Source of the DNA: Quadrisphaera granulorum
GTDB taxonomy: Bacteria; Actinomycetota; Actinomycetes; Actinomycetales; Quadrisphaeraceae
Direction of reading: 5' to 3'
Length of the DNA: 64,000 bases
Assembly (NCBI RefSeq): GCF_003149145.1
Contig: NZ_QGDQ01000020.1
Span: 39,355 to 103,354 of the forward strand
Shown here: piece after piece, positions 1 to 10,257 of the stretch
Layout: each line of letters starts with the position of its first letter
Position numbering within the stretch: position 1 is the stretch's first letter
Position numbers and translations under genes: made by a program
Notes under the pieces: model-generated
The model's input: only the letters and a program-made list of their open reading frames with translations
Told to the model about the DNA's origin: nothing
The model's database searches: none

Positions 1-35
1 GCCGAGTGGGCTGGGTGATGGCGCTGGAGCACTCC

Positions 36-57
36 TGTCACCTATCGTTCATCTCGT
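36..57 (+). promoter_or_regulatory. PHO-box-like direct repeat upstream of glnR
   Basis: Two adjacent 11-nt units, TGTCACCTATC (36-46) and GTTCATCTCGT (47-57), lie 66 bp before the glnR start. They resemble the actinobacterial PhoP recognition repeat (GTTCA followed by pyrimidines). PhoP control of glnR is known in Streptomyces. Operation of this site here is inferred from sequence only. Confidence 0.5.
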
Positions 58-123
58 CGTAGCGACGTCGCACCGGCGCGGCGCTTCGTCGCGGCGAGTG
101 CTACCCGTTCTCCGGAGGACGCC

Positions 124-870
124 GTGGCCCAGCTCCTGCTGTTGACGAACGCGCTCGCCCCCTCGGCTGAGGTGCTACCCGCACTCGGACTGCTCGCGCA
201 CTCCGTGCGTGTGCTGCCCGCCGAGCCGGCAGCGCTGGTCGACGCCCCACCCGCCGATGCGGTCCTCATCGATGCGCGCCGCGAACTGGCCTCGGCCCGT
301 TCGCTGTCCCGCCTGCTGCGCACCACGGGTGTCAGCTGTCCGCTGTTCGTGGTGCTCACCGAGGGTGGTCTCGCCGCTGTGGCGGCGGACTGGGGCGCTG
401 ACGATGTGCTGCTCGACACCGCCGGCCCCGCAGAGGTCGAGGCGCGGCTGCGTCTGGCCGTGGGTCGCGCGGCCCTCGCCGAGTCCGACGACGACGCCCC
501 GGAGGAGATCCGCGCGGGAGACGTCGTCATCGACGAGTCGACCTACACCGCGAAGGTCCGTGGTCGCTCCCTCGACCTGACGTACAAGGAGTTCGAGCTC
601 CTCAAGTACCTCGCGCAGCACCCTGGCCGGGTCTTCAGCCGCGCCCAGCTGCTGCAGGAGGTGTGGGGGTACGACTACTTCGGCGGCACCCGCACCGTCG
701 ACGTCCACGTCCGTCGGCTGCGCGCCAAGCTCGGCCCCGAGCACGAGCAGCTCATCGGCACCGTGCGCAACGTCGGCTACCGCTTCGTGCCTGCCAACCG
801 GGAACGCCGCGAACTCGACCTGCGCTCCGGTGCGGTGCTCGCCGAGGACGACGCCGTCGCCGACCACTGA
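124..870 (+). CDS. glnR: GlnR, OmpR-family global nitrogen regulator
   Basis: The 248-residue protein is an orphan OmpR/PhoB-type regulator that closely matches actinobacterial GlnR. The N-terminal receiver-like domain spans about residues 1-115 and has the GlnR-typical start [11 protein letters not shown] and Asp50 in VLIDARRE. The C-terminal winged helix (about 130-225) has the recognition segment [17 protein letters not shown]. GlnR activates or represses ammonium uptake and assimilation genes and is considered an atypical, phosphorylation-independent dimer. The GTG start follows a GGAGG at 115-119. Its neighbours mshD and ppk1 match the loose actinobacterial glnR-mshD-ppk order. A PHO-box-like repeat upstream suggests phosphate control of nitrogen metabolism. 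The C-terminal tail after residue 230 is acidic and probably disordered. Confidence 0.93.
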   Translation: MAQLLLLTNALAPSAEVLPALGLLAHSVRVLPAEPAALVDAPPADAVLIDARRELASARSLSRLLRTTGVSCPLFVVLTEGGLAAVAADWGADDVLLDTAGPAEVEARLRLAVGRAALAESDDDAPEEIRAGDVVIDESTYTAKVRGRSLDLTYKEFELLKYLAQHPGRVFSRAQLLQEVWGYDYFGGTRTVDVHVRRLRAKLGPEHEQLIGTVRNVGYRFVPANRERRELDLRSGAVLAEDDAVADH

Positions 871-910
871 GGCCGACCACTGAGGCCGACCACTGAGGCC
901 GACCACTGAC
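859..910 (+). repeat. Four tandem 13-bp repeats at the glnR stop
   Basis: The unit GCCGACCACTGAG occurs at 859, 872, 885 and 898, the last copy ending in C. The first unit carries the glnR stop codon, so the repeats extend the 3' untranslated region with the same stop-containing sequence. This looks like recent slippage. The array runs directly into the inverted repeat at 911-957. Confidence 0.9.
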
Positions 911-957
911 AGCGTCAGGCACCCCCGCAGGCCTAGCCTGCGGGGGTGCCTGACGCT
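911..957 (+). terminator. 22-bp perfect inverted repeat between glnR and mshD
   Basis: Arms 911-932 and 936-957 are exact reverse complements around the 3-nt loop CTA. The hairpin would be very stable and is a likely glnR terminator, although it has no U-tract. It covers the GTG at 946, the longest possible mshD start. That start would therefore be buried in the stem of a read-through transcript. Confidence 0.75.
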
Positions 958-1938
958 GCTCGTGACGCCGGGGGCCTGCGCCCCCGGGTGCTGACGTCCC
1001 TCGCCGACGGCGAGGCCGCCGCCGTAGAGGCCCTGGTGGAACGCGCCGCGGACGCCGACGGCGGGCACCCGCTGTCCGAGGCGTCGCGGCTCGCCCTGCG
1101 CGACCCGGCGTCCGGCGCGCACCACGTGCTCATCGCTGCGCTCGACACTCCCGCCGACGTCGTCGGATACGCCCAGCTGCCCCGCGAGGGCGGGGCCGAG
1201 CTGCTGGTGGATCCCGCGGCGCGGCGCCGCGGTCTCGGCAGCTCCCTGGCCGAGGTGCTGGAAGCCCTCGCCGACAGTGCAACCAGCAGTGCAACCAGCA
1301 GCGCAACCAGCAGTGCGACCGGGGGCGAGCTGGCGGTCTGGGCCCACGGCGGGTCCCCCGCGGCAGCCGCCCTCGCGCGACGCCGGGGCTATCTGCCGGT
1401 CCGGGAGCTGCAGCACCGCACGCGCCTGCTGGGCCCGCAGGCGCCGTTGCCGCCCGTGGAGGTTCCCGACGGCGTCGTCCTGCGCTGCTTCGAGGTCGGC
1501 CGCGACGAGGGAGCGTGGCTCGCCCTCAACGCGCGGGCCTTCGCGGACCACCCCGAGCAGGGCCGCTGGACCGACGCCGACCTCGCCGCCCGCCTCGCGG
1601 AGCCCTGGTTCGACCCGCGCGGGCTGGTGCTCGCCGTCGATGTCCGGGACGGGAGGCTGCTCGCCTCGCACTGGACGAAGGCGGAGGGACAGGCCGGCGA
1701 GGTCTACGTCGTCGCCGTGGACCCTGCTGCGCAGGGCAGGGGCCTGGGCCGCGTCGTGGTGCTCGCGGGGCTGCACCACCTGGACGCCACGGGCTGCGCC
1801 TCCGCCGAGCTGTACGTCGAGGGCGACAACGCTCCCGCGCTGCGGCTCTACGAGCGCCTCGGGTTCACCCTTGACAGCACCGACGTGCTGTACCGGCGCG
1901 GCGGGGCCCAGCCCGGGCTGGTGCCGGCCGCGGGCTGA
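946..1938 (+). CDS. mshD: Mycothiol synthase (MshD), two GNAT domains
   Basis: MshD acetylates the cysteine amine of Cys-GlcN-Ins using acetyl-CoA, the last step of mycothiol synthesis. The protein has two GNAT folds. The first (about 15-150) is the degenerate one, with RRRGLGSSLAEVL. The second (about 185-325) carries the acetyl-CoA loop AAQGRGLGRVVVL and the family motifs HPEQGRWT and WFDPRGLVLAV. Up to 330 residues fits the family. The GTG at 946 lies inside a hairpin stem. An in-frame GTG at 988 (LTSLADG) begins nearer the conserved region and may be the real start. The linker between domains contains an ATSS repeat encoded by 12-bp tandem copies. The ppk1 gene follows after 12 bp, probably cotranscribed. 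Confidence 0.9.
   Translation: MPDAARDAGGLRPRVLTSLADGEAAAVEALVERAADADGGHPLSEASRLALRDPASGAHHVLIAALDTPADVVGYAQLPREGGAELLVDPAARRRGLGSSLAEVLEALADSATSSATSSATSSATGGELAVWAHGGSPAAAALARRRGYLPVRELQHRTRLLGPQAPLPPVEVPDGVVLRCFEVGRDEGAWLALNARAFADHPEQGRWTDADLAARLAEPWFDPRGLVLAVDVRDGRLLASHWTKAEGQAGEVYVVAVDPAAQGRGLGRVVVLAGLHHLDATGCASAELYVEGDNAPALRLYERLGFTLDSTDVLYRRGGAQPGLVPAAG
1276..1323 (+). repeat. 12-bp tandem repeat inside mshD
   Basis: AGTGCAACCAGC is repeated at 1276 and 1288, then with one change at 1300 and in degenerate form at 1312. It encodes an Ala-Thr-Ser-Ser repeat in a loop of the first GNAT domain. The low-complexity insertion does not touch the catalytic second domain. Confidence 0.85.
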
Positions 1939-1950
1939 GAGGATGGCGCC

Positions 1951-4287
1951 ATGGCGAGCACCACGAGCGAGCAGCCGGTGACGGGCTCGGACCCCTCCAC
2001 CGGAGCGACACCAGCTGGCGAGGGCGCGGAGCCGCAGGCGGCGAGCGCCCCGTCCTCGAACGCGTCGGCCCCGGGTGACGCGACCATCGACCTCGAGGAG
2101 GCGCTCACCGAGCACCTCGCCGCCGAGGACGACGAGACCGAGGAGCACACCGGTGCCGTCGAGGTGGCCGAGGAGCCGGCCGAGCCGCAGCCGCTCCCCG
2201 CAGACCGGTTCCTCGATCGTGAGCTGAGCTGGCTGTCGTTCAACCAGCGCGTCCTCGAGCTCGCGGAAGACCCGTCCGTGCCGCTGCTGGAGCGTGCACG
2301 GTTCCTGGCGATCTTCGCGAGCAACCTCGACGAGTTCTTCATGGTGCGGGTGGCGGGCCTCAAGCGCCGCATCGCGACGGGTCTGGCGGTGACCGCCGCG
2401 AGCGGCCTCGAGCCGCGGCAGGTGCTCGCTGCCATCAGTGAGCGCGCCCACGAGCTCGTGGAGCGCCACGCGCGCGCCTTCACCGACCAGGTGCGGCCGG
2501 CGCTGGCCGCCGAGGGCGTCCGGATCGTCAGGTGGGACGAGCTGGAGCCCACCGAACAGGACCGCCTCCACGAGTTCTTCCGGGCGTCGGTGTTCCCGGT
2601 GCTCACCCCGCTCGCCGTCGACCCGGCCCACCCCTTCCCGTACATCTCGGGCCTGTCGCTCAACCTCGCCGTGGTGGTGCGCAACCCCACCACGGAGAAG
2701 GAGCACTTCGCGCGCGTCAAGGTGCCGCCGCTGCTGCCGCGCCTGGTGCGGGTCGAGCAGGGCAAGGGGACGGCAGCCGCCAAGACGGCGCGCTTCGTGC
2801 CACTCGAGGACGTCATCGCCGAGCACCTCGACCAGCTCTTCCCGGGCATGGACGTGGTGGCACACCACACCTTCCGCGTCACCCGCAACGAAGACCTGGA
2901 GGTGGAGGAGGACGACGCCGAGAACCTCCTCCAGGCCCTCGAGAAGGAGCTGCTGCGGCGCCGCTTCGGGCCTCCGGTGCGCCTGGAGATCACCGAGGAA
3001 GCCGACGGGCACGTCCGCGACCTGCTGGTCCGTGAGCTCGGTGTCGACGAGTCCGAGACGTACGTGCTGCCGGCTCCGCTCGACCTGCGCGGCCTCAACG
3101 CCGTCGCCGACCTCGAGCGGCACGAGCTGAGCTTCCCGACCTTCGTGCCCAAGACCCACCGCCACCTCACCGACGGTCGCGAGTCGAGCCAGCCGCGCAG
3201 CATCTTCGCCGCGGTGCGTGCGCGCGACGTGCTGCTGCACCACCCGTACGACTCGTTCTCGACATCGGTGCAGGCCTTCCTGGAGCAGGCCGCCGCCGAC
3301 CCGAAGGTGCTGGCGATCAAGCAGACGCTGTACCGGACGTCGGGAGACTCGCCCATCGTCGACGCCCTCATCGACGCGGCCGACGCCGGCAAGCAGGTGC
3401 TCGCCCTGGTCGAGATCAAGGCCCGCTTCGACGAGCAGAACAACATCACGTGGGCGCGCAAGCTCGAGCAGGCCGGCGTGCACGTGGTCTACGGCATCGT
3501 CGGTCTCAAGACGCACTCCAAGCTGTGCCTGGTGGTGCGCCAGGAGGGTGACCGGCTGCGCCGCTACTGCCACGTGGGCACCGGCAACTACAACCCCAAG
3601 ACCGCGCGGCTCTACGAAGACCTGGGCCTGCTGACCTGCGACGACGAGGTCGGCGAGGACCTCACCAAGCTGTTCAACCAGCTGTCCGGGTTTGCACCGC
3701 GCACGCGGTACTCGCGCCTGCTCGTGGCGCCGCGCTCGTTGCGGCGCGGCCTGGTGCAGCGCATCGAGCGGGAGGCTGAGCACCACCGCGCGGGCCGCCC
3801 GGCCCACATCCGCATCAAGGTCAACTCCATGGTCGACGAGGCCATCATCGACGCGCTGTACCGGGCGTCGCGGGTGGGCGTGCCGATCGACGTCGTCGTC
3901 CGGGGTATCTGCGCCCTGCGTCCGGGGGTACCCGGGCTCTCGGAGACCATCCGGGTGCGGTCGGTGCTCGGGCGCTTCCTCGAGCACAGCCGGATCTTCG
4001 CCTTCGAGGGCGGCGGTGACTCCGAGGTCTACATCGGCAGCGCCGACATGATGCACCGCAACCTCGACCGCCGCGTCGAGGCGCTGGTGCGGATCCGCGA
4101 CGTCGAGCACCAGCGGGCCCTGGTGGACCTGATCGACCTCGCCGCCGACGCAGGGACTGCCAGCTGGCACCTCGGCCCCGAGGGCACCTGGCAGCGGGCC
4201 GCTGTCGACAGCGAAGGAGACCCGCTGCTCGACCTCCAGGATTTCCTCATCGCCGCGCGCAGCAACCGTCGCGCCCGCCGGCGCTGA
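1951..4287 (+). CDS. ppk1: Polyphosphate kinase PPK1
   Basis: PPK1 reversibly polymerises the gamma-phosphate of ATP into polyphosphate. At 778 residues it is longer than E. coli PPK1 (688) because of an acidic, Ala/Glu-rich N-terminal extension of about 85 residues. The canonical protein begins at [17 protein letters not shown]. The C1/C2 catalytic domains carry [21 protein letters not shown], whose His near residue 540 is the autophosphorylated one, and the second phospholipase-D-like half with [17 protein letters not shown]. The start is preceded by GAGAGGATGG. The gene sits between mshD and the MutT1-like gene; mycobacteria also keep ppk1 next to mutT1. It works with ppk2 (24530) and the pst/pit transporters of this window in phosphate storage. 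Confidence 0.96.
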   Translation: MASTTSEQPVTGSDPSTGATPAGEGAEPQAASAPSSNASAPGDATIDLEEALTEHLAAEDDETEEHTGAVEVAEEPAEPQPLPADRFLDRELSWLSFNQRVLELAEDPSVPLLERARFLAIFASNLDEFFMVRVAGLKRRIATGLAVTAASGLEPRQVLAAISERAHELVERHARAFTDQVRPALAAEGVRIVRWDELEPTEQDRLHEFFRASVFPVLTPLAVDPAHPFPYISGLSLNLAVVVRNPTTEKEHFARVKVPPLLPRLVRVEQGKGTAAAKTARFVPLEDVIAEHLDQLFPGMDVVAHHTFRVTRNEDLEVEEDDAENLLQALEKELLRRRFGPPVRLEITEEADGHVRDLLVRELGVDESETYVLPAPLDLRGLNAVADLERHELSFPTFVPKTHRHLTDGRESSQPRSIFAAVRARDVLLHHPYDSFSTSVQAFLEQAAADPKVLAIKQTLYRTSGDSPIVDALIDAADAGKQVLALVEIKARFDEQNNITWARKLEQAGVHVVYGIVGLKTHSKLCLVVRQEGDRLRRYCHVGTGNYNPKTARLYEDLGLLTCDDEVGEDLTKLFNQLSGFAPRTRYSRLLVAPRSLRRGLVQRIEREAEHHRAGRPAHIRIKVNSMVDEAIIDALYRASRVGVPIDVVVRGICALRPGVPGLSETIRVRSVLGRFLEHSRIFAFEGGGDSEVYIGSADMMHRNLDRRVEALVRIRDVEHQRALVDLIDLAADAGTASWHLGPEGTWQRAAVDSEGDPLLDLQDFLIAARSNRRARRR

Positions 4288-4297
4288 GGGGGCCGTC

Positions 4298-5434
4298 ATG
4301 GCCCCCCACGTCGCGGCGGCTGCCCACCCCGAGCCGCCCGAGCAACCCGAGGAGCCGCCCTTCACGGCGCTGCCCTCCGCCGTGCACCACGCCCGCTTCC
4401 CCGGGCCTCCTCATCGCGAGCCGGACCGTCGCGAACTGGACTTCGGGGGGCACGACGACGGCGAGACGCCCCAGCAACCCGACGCCCGCGGCCAGAACCC
4501 GCCGCTGCCGCTGGTGCGGGCGGCGGGGGCTCTGTGCTGGCATCGCGCACCGGACGGGAGCCTGCGGCTGCTGCTGGTGCACCGCCCGCGCTACCGCGAC
4601 TGGTCGTGGCCCAAGGGCAAGCTGGAGGGGGCGGAGCTGCCGCCGGCCGCTGCCGTGCGAGAGGTGGCCGAGGAGACCGGCCTGAGGGTGAGGCTCGGCC
4701 GAGCACTGCCGAGCGCCCGGTACGCGCTGGGCGCCGACGCCACCAAGGAGGTCTCGTACTGGGCGGCGCACGTGGCCGATGCCCGCCACCCCGCGCCGCC
4801 GCGCCCCGCCGAGGTCGACAGGACCGAGTGGGTCACCGCCGAGGTAGCAGACGCCCGGCTCACCCGCCGGGGCGACCGCGTGCAGCTCCGGGCCCTCCTG
4901 GCGGCCGACCGTGCCGGGGCCCTGGACACGTGGCCCCTCGTGGTGGTCCGGCACGGCCACGCCCACCCCAAGACTGCCTGGGGTCGCAGTGACGACGAGC
5001 GGCCCCTGGCCGCCCCCGGGCGACGTCAGGCCGAGCGGCTGCCCGAGCTACTCACCGCGTGGCAGCCGAAGCGCGTGGTCTCGAGCCCGTGGCGGCGCTG
5101 CACCGACACGGTGGAGCCCTACCTCGAGGCCACCGGCGCGAAGCTCAAGACACGCGGCCGCCTCACCGAGGACGCACACCGCCGCGACCCGTCACGCACG
5201 GCCAAGCTCGTGCGGAAGTTGCTCGGCAAGCAGCGGACGGTGCTCCTCTGCACCCATCGCCCGGTGCTCTCGACGGTGTTCGGTGAGCTCGCCGAGCACG
5301 CCGCCGACGACGTCGCCGCGCTCGTACCGCAGCACGACCCGTACCTCGGCCCCGGCGAGGTGCTCGTGGCCCACGTCTCGCGCACCACCGGGCTGGTGGT
5401 GGCCGTAGAACGCCACCCGATCCCAGCGGGCTGA
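4298..5434 (+). CDS. Nudix hydrolase fused to histidine phosphatase, MutT1-like
   Basis: This 378-residue two-domain protein has the architecture of mycobacterial MutT1. After a proline-rich N-terminus (1-65), the Nudix domain (about 68-205) contains a complete Nudix box: G, five residues, E, seven residues, then REVAEETGL. The C-terminal histidine phosphatase domain (about 215-378) has the RHG motif in LVVVRHGHAHP and a later CTHRPVL. MutT1 hydrolyses 8-oxo-(d)GTP and diadenosine polyphosphates, cleaning nucleotide pools. The start lies 10 bp after the ppk1 stop with GAGGGGG as ribosome site, so the two are cotranscribed. The substrate is inferred from architecture and neighbourhood. Confidence 0.85.
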   Translation: MAPHVAAAAHPEPPEQPEEPPFTALPSAVHHARFPGPPHREPDRRELDFGGHDDGETPQQPDARGQNPPLPLVRAAGALCWHRAPDGSLRLLLVHRPRYRDWSWPKGKLEGAELPPAAAVREVAEETGLRVRLGRALPSARYALGADATKEVSYWAAHVADARHPAPPRPAEVDRTEWVTAEVADARLTRRGDRVQLRALLAADRAGALDTWPLVVVRHGHAHPKTAWGRSDDERPLAAPGRRQAERLPELLTAWQPKRVVSSPWRRCTDTVEPYLEATGAKLKTRGRLTEDAHRRDPSRTAKLVRKLLGKQRTVLLCTHRPVLSTVFGELAEHAADDVAALVPQHDPYLGPGEVLVAHVSRTTGLVVAVERHPIPAG

Positions 5435-5638
5435 CACGAGTCACCCGCCGCGGTCACCGCGCCCTGCTCGCCGCTGGGCGCTCACGAGCAGCCGCTGCGC
5501 ACCGGTGCCATCAGCAGGCCTGCAGGCACGCTGACGGAGCAGGCACCCGTCCGGGAGGCGTCAGAAGCACCGGTCGAACCCGTCAGGAGACCGTCAGGAC
5601 CGCCGTCGGCCCCCTCCGGCGGTGGCTGGATATGCGCC

Positions 5639-5734
5639 GTGCCTGATCTCGTCTTCGTCGCGCTGACCGTGGTGGTCTTCGCCGTCCTGGCCCTGCTCGT
5701 GAGCGGCCTCGAGCGGCTCGGGGGCCAGCGGTGA
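5639..5734 (+). CDS. 31-residue membrane peptide preceding kdpF
   Basis: A GTG-initiated frame encodes one hydrophobic helix (LVFVALTVVVFAVLALLVSG) ending in the short tail LERLGGQR. Similar tiny single-helix ORFs with a charged end stand before kdpF or kdpA in many kdp operons. Its stop overlaps the start of kdpF (5731-5734, GTGA). Function is unknown; a stabilising subunit like KdpF is plausible. About 200 bp upstream, after the MutT1-like gene, hold the presumed kdp promoter, in which I see no convincing riboswitch. Confidence 0.65.
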   Translation: MPDLVFVALTVVVFAVLALLVSGLERLGGQR

Positions 5735-5820
5735 GCATCGCCAGCGTCGTCCTGCTGCTTCTCGTGGTCGCCCTGGCCGGCTATCTGCTGACCGCGCTGC
5801 TGGACCCGGAGCGGTTCTGA
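5731..5820 (+). CDS. kdpF: KdpF, small subunit of the K+-transporting ATPase
   Basis: This 29-residue protein has one transmembrane helix and the family-typical C-terminus GYLLTALLDPERF. KdpF stabilises the KdpABC complex in the membrane. It is too short for standard gene callers. Its GTG overlaps the stop of the preceding peptide, and its TGA shares one base with the kdpA ATG, so translation is coupled. Confidence 0.85.
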   Translation: MSIASVVLLLLVVALAGYLLTALLDPERF

Positions 5821-7489
5821 TGAGCGCCCTGTCCGACTCCGCGGCGGGTTTCCTGACCATCGCCGTCCTCGTGGTGGCCCTGGCCGCCGTCCACGCTCCC
5901 CTGGGCGACTTCATGGCCCGCGTGTACACGTCCACCCGGCACCTCCGCGTGGAGCGCTTCCTGTACCGCGTCGCCGGCATCGACCCCGATGCGGAGCAGC
6001 GCTGGCCGGTCTACGCCCGCGCCGTCCTCGGGTTCTCGTTCGTGTCGGTCCTGTTCCTCTACGCCTTCCAGCGCCTGCAGGCGTGGCTGCCGCTCTCGCT
6101 GGGCTTCGCCGGCGTCGCCCCCGCCACCGCGTGGAACACGGCGATCAGCTTCGTCACCAACACGAACTGGCAGTCGTACTCCGGTGAGTCGACCATGGGT
6201 CACCTGGTGCAGGCGGCCGGCCTGGCGGTGCAGAACTTCACGTCGGCGGCGGTCGGCATGGCCGTGGCCGTCGCCCTGGTCCGCGGGTTTACGCGCAGCC
6301 GCACCGAGCGCATCGGCAGCTTCTGGGTGGACCTGGTCCGCACCTGCGTGCGGATCCTGCTGCCGCTGTCCGTGGTCGCCGCCGTCGTCATGCTCCTCGG
6401 GGGCGTGGTGCAGAACCTTGCCGGGCCGACCGCCTACACGACCATCGCCGGCGGCACGCAGACGATCACGGGCGGCCCGATCGCCTCGCAGGAGGCCATC
6501 AAGGAGCTGGGCACCAACGGCGGCGGCTTCTTCAACGCCAACTCCGCGCACCCCTTCGAGGGGCCGACGGCGTGGGTCAGCCTCTTCCAGGTCTTCCTCA
6601 TGCTGGCCATCCCCTTCTCCCTACCGCGCACGTTCGGCCGCCTCGTCGGCGACAAGCGCCACGGCTACGCCGTCCTCGGGGTGATGGGGGCGCTGTGGCT
6701 GGCCGCGGTGAGCCTCACCGTGTGGGCGGAGGTCACCGGCGCCGGCGCCGCTCCGCAGGCCGCGGGCGGTGCGATGGAGGGCAAGGAGGTGCGCTTCGGA
6801 GAGGTCCTCACGGCCCTCTTCGGGGCCTCGACCACCTCAACATCGACCGGCGCCATCAACGGCGCCCACGACTCGCTGACCGCCGCGGGCGGAGGCGTGG
6901 CGATGCTGAACATGATGTTGGGCGAGGTCTCCCCCGGCGGCACCGGCTCCGGCCTGTACGGCCTGCTGGTCCTCGCGGTCATCGCCGTGTTCCTCGCCGG
7001 CCTCATGGTGGGCCGCACCCCCGAGCTGCTCGGCAAGAAGATCGGCAAGGGCGAGGTCACCCTCGTGGCCCTCTACGTGCTCGCCACGCCCACGCTGCTG
7101 CTCGTCGGCGCCGCACTCACCGCCGGGATCCCGAGCTTGCGCGACGCCTCCCTCCAGGACGACGGCGCGCACGGACTCTCGGAGGTGCTCTACGCCTACG
7201 CCTCCGCGTCCAACAACAACGGCTCGGCGTTCGCGGGCTTCGGCGCCGCCACCGACTACCAGAACGTCGCGCTGGCGCTGTGCATGGTCTTCGGGCGCTT
7301 CGTCCCGATGCTGCTGGTCATCGCCCTCGCCGGCCGCCTCGCCTCGCAGGCGCCCGTCCCGGTCACCGCGGGCACGCTGCCCACCCACACCCCCCTGTTC
7401 GCGAGTCTCGTCACCGTCGTCGTCATCGTCGTCGCCGGTCTGACGTACTTCCCCGCGCTCGCCCTCGCTCCGATCGCTGAGGCCCTCTC

Positions 7490-7493
<4 letters not shown>
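5820..7493 (+). CDS. kdpA: KdpA, potassium-binding channel-like subunit
   Basis: KdpA forms the K+ selectivity filter and translocation channel of the high-affinity Kdp ATPase. The 557 residues equal the E. coli length. The four pore-loop regions are recognisable: [16 protein letters not shown] near 113, [19 protein letters not shown] near 230, [12 protein letters not shown] near 341 and [12 protein letters not shown] near 463. About ten hydrophobic segments surround them. The kdpB ATG overlaps its stop (ATGA at 7490-7493). Confidence 0.97.
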
Positions 7494-9628
<2,135 letters not shown>

Positions 9629-9639
9629 AAGGCACCGCC

Positions 9640-10257
9640 GTGTCCCGCGTGCTCGACCTCACCCGCCAGTCCGCCGCAGGCCTGCGCCTGCTCGTGGCTC
9701 TCACCGTGCTCCTCGGCCTGGTCTACCCCGCCGTGCTGCTGGGCGTCGGCCAGCTCGTCCCCGGCCGCGCGAACGGCTCGCTGATCACCCTCGACGGGCG
9801 CACCACCGGCTCCTCCCTCATCGGCCAGCAGTTCGGCACCGACGACGACCCGGCCTCGCAGCTCCCGTGGTTCCAGCCGCGGCCCTCGGCGGCCGGCACG
9901 GGCTACGACCCGCAGTCCTCCGGCGCCTCCAACCTCGGCCCGAACAACGCCGACCTGGTGAAGACCATCGAGGACCGGCGCGCCGCCGTGGCCTCCCGCG
10001 AGGGCGTGGAGCCGTCCGCCGTCCCCGCCGACGCCGTCACCGCCTCCGGCTCCGGCCTGGACCCCGACATCTCCCCCGCCTACGCGCAGCTGCAGGTGGC
10101 GCGCGTGGCCCGCGAGCGCGGTCTGCCGGTGGCGCAGGTGGAGCAGCTGGTGGAGCAGAACACGCACGGCCGTGACCTCGGCTTCATCGGGGAGCCCAGC
10201 GTCGACGTCGTCACCCTCAACGCCGACCTGGCCCGTCTGGGTAGCCCCCAGGGGTGA
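9640..10257 (+). CDS. kdpC: KdpC, accessory subunit of the K+ ATPase
   Basis: KdpC bridges KdpA and KdpB and raises ATP affinity. The 205 residues contain one N-terminal membrane helix (about 13-36) and an extracytoplasmic domain with family motifs GSLITLDGRTTGSSLIGQ, ASNLGPNN and DPDISPAYAQLQVARVA. The start is GTG. Its stop overlaps the GTG of kdpD (GTGA, 10254-10257), tying the transporter to its sensor. Confidence 0.95.
   Translation: MSRVLDLTRQSAAGLRLLVALTVLLGLVYPAVLLGVGQLVPGRANGSLITLDGRTTGSSLIGQQFGTDDDPASQLPWFQPRPSAAGTGYDPQSSGASNLGPNNADLVKTIEDRRAAVASREGVEPSAVPADAVTASGSGLDPDISPAYAQLQVARVARERGLPVAQVEQLVEQNTHGRDLGFIGEPSVDVVTLNADLARLGSPQG

Noticed and set aside
175..4365. A 1396-codon open frame on the minus strand
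   Set aside because: It lies antisense to glnR, mshD and ppk1, all firmly identified, and its composition (Arg, His, Val, Gly runs) is typical of an antisense frame in high-GC DNA.
5435..5638. Possible c-di-AMP or other riboswitch before kdp
   Set aside because: The 204-bp leader has repeated ACCGGT and GTCAGGA words, but I could not match a known riboswitch core.
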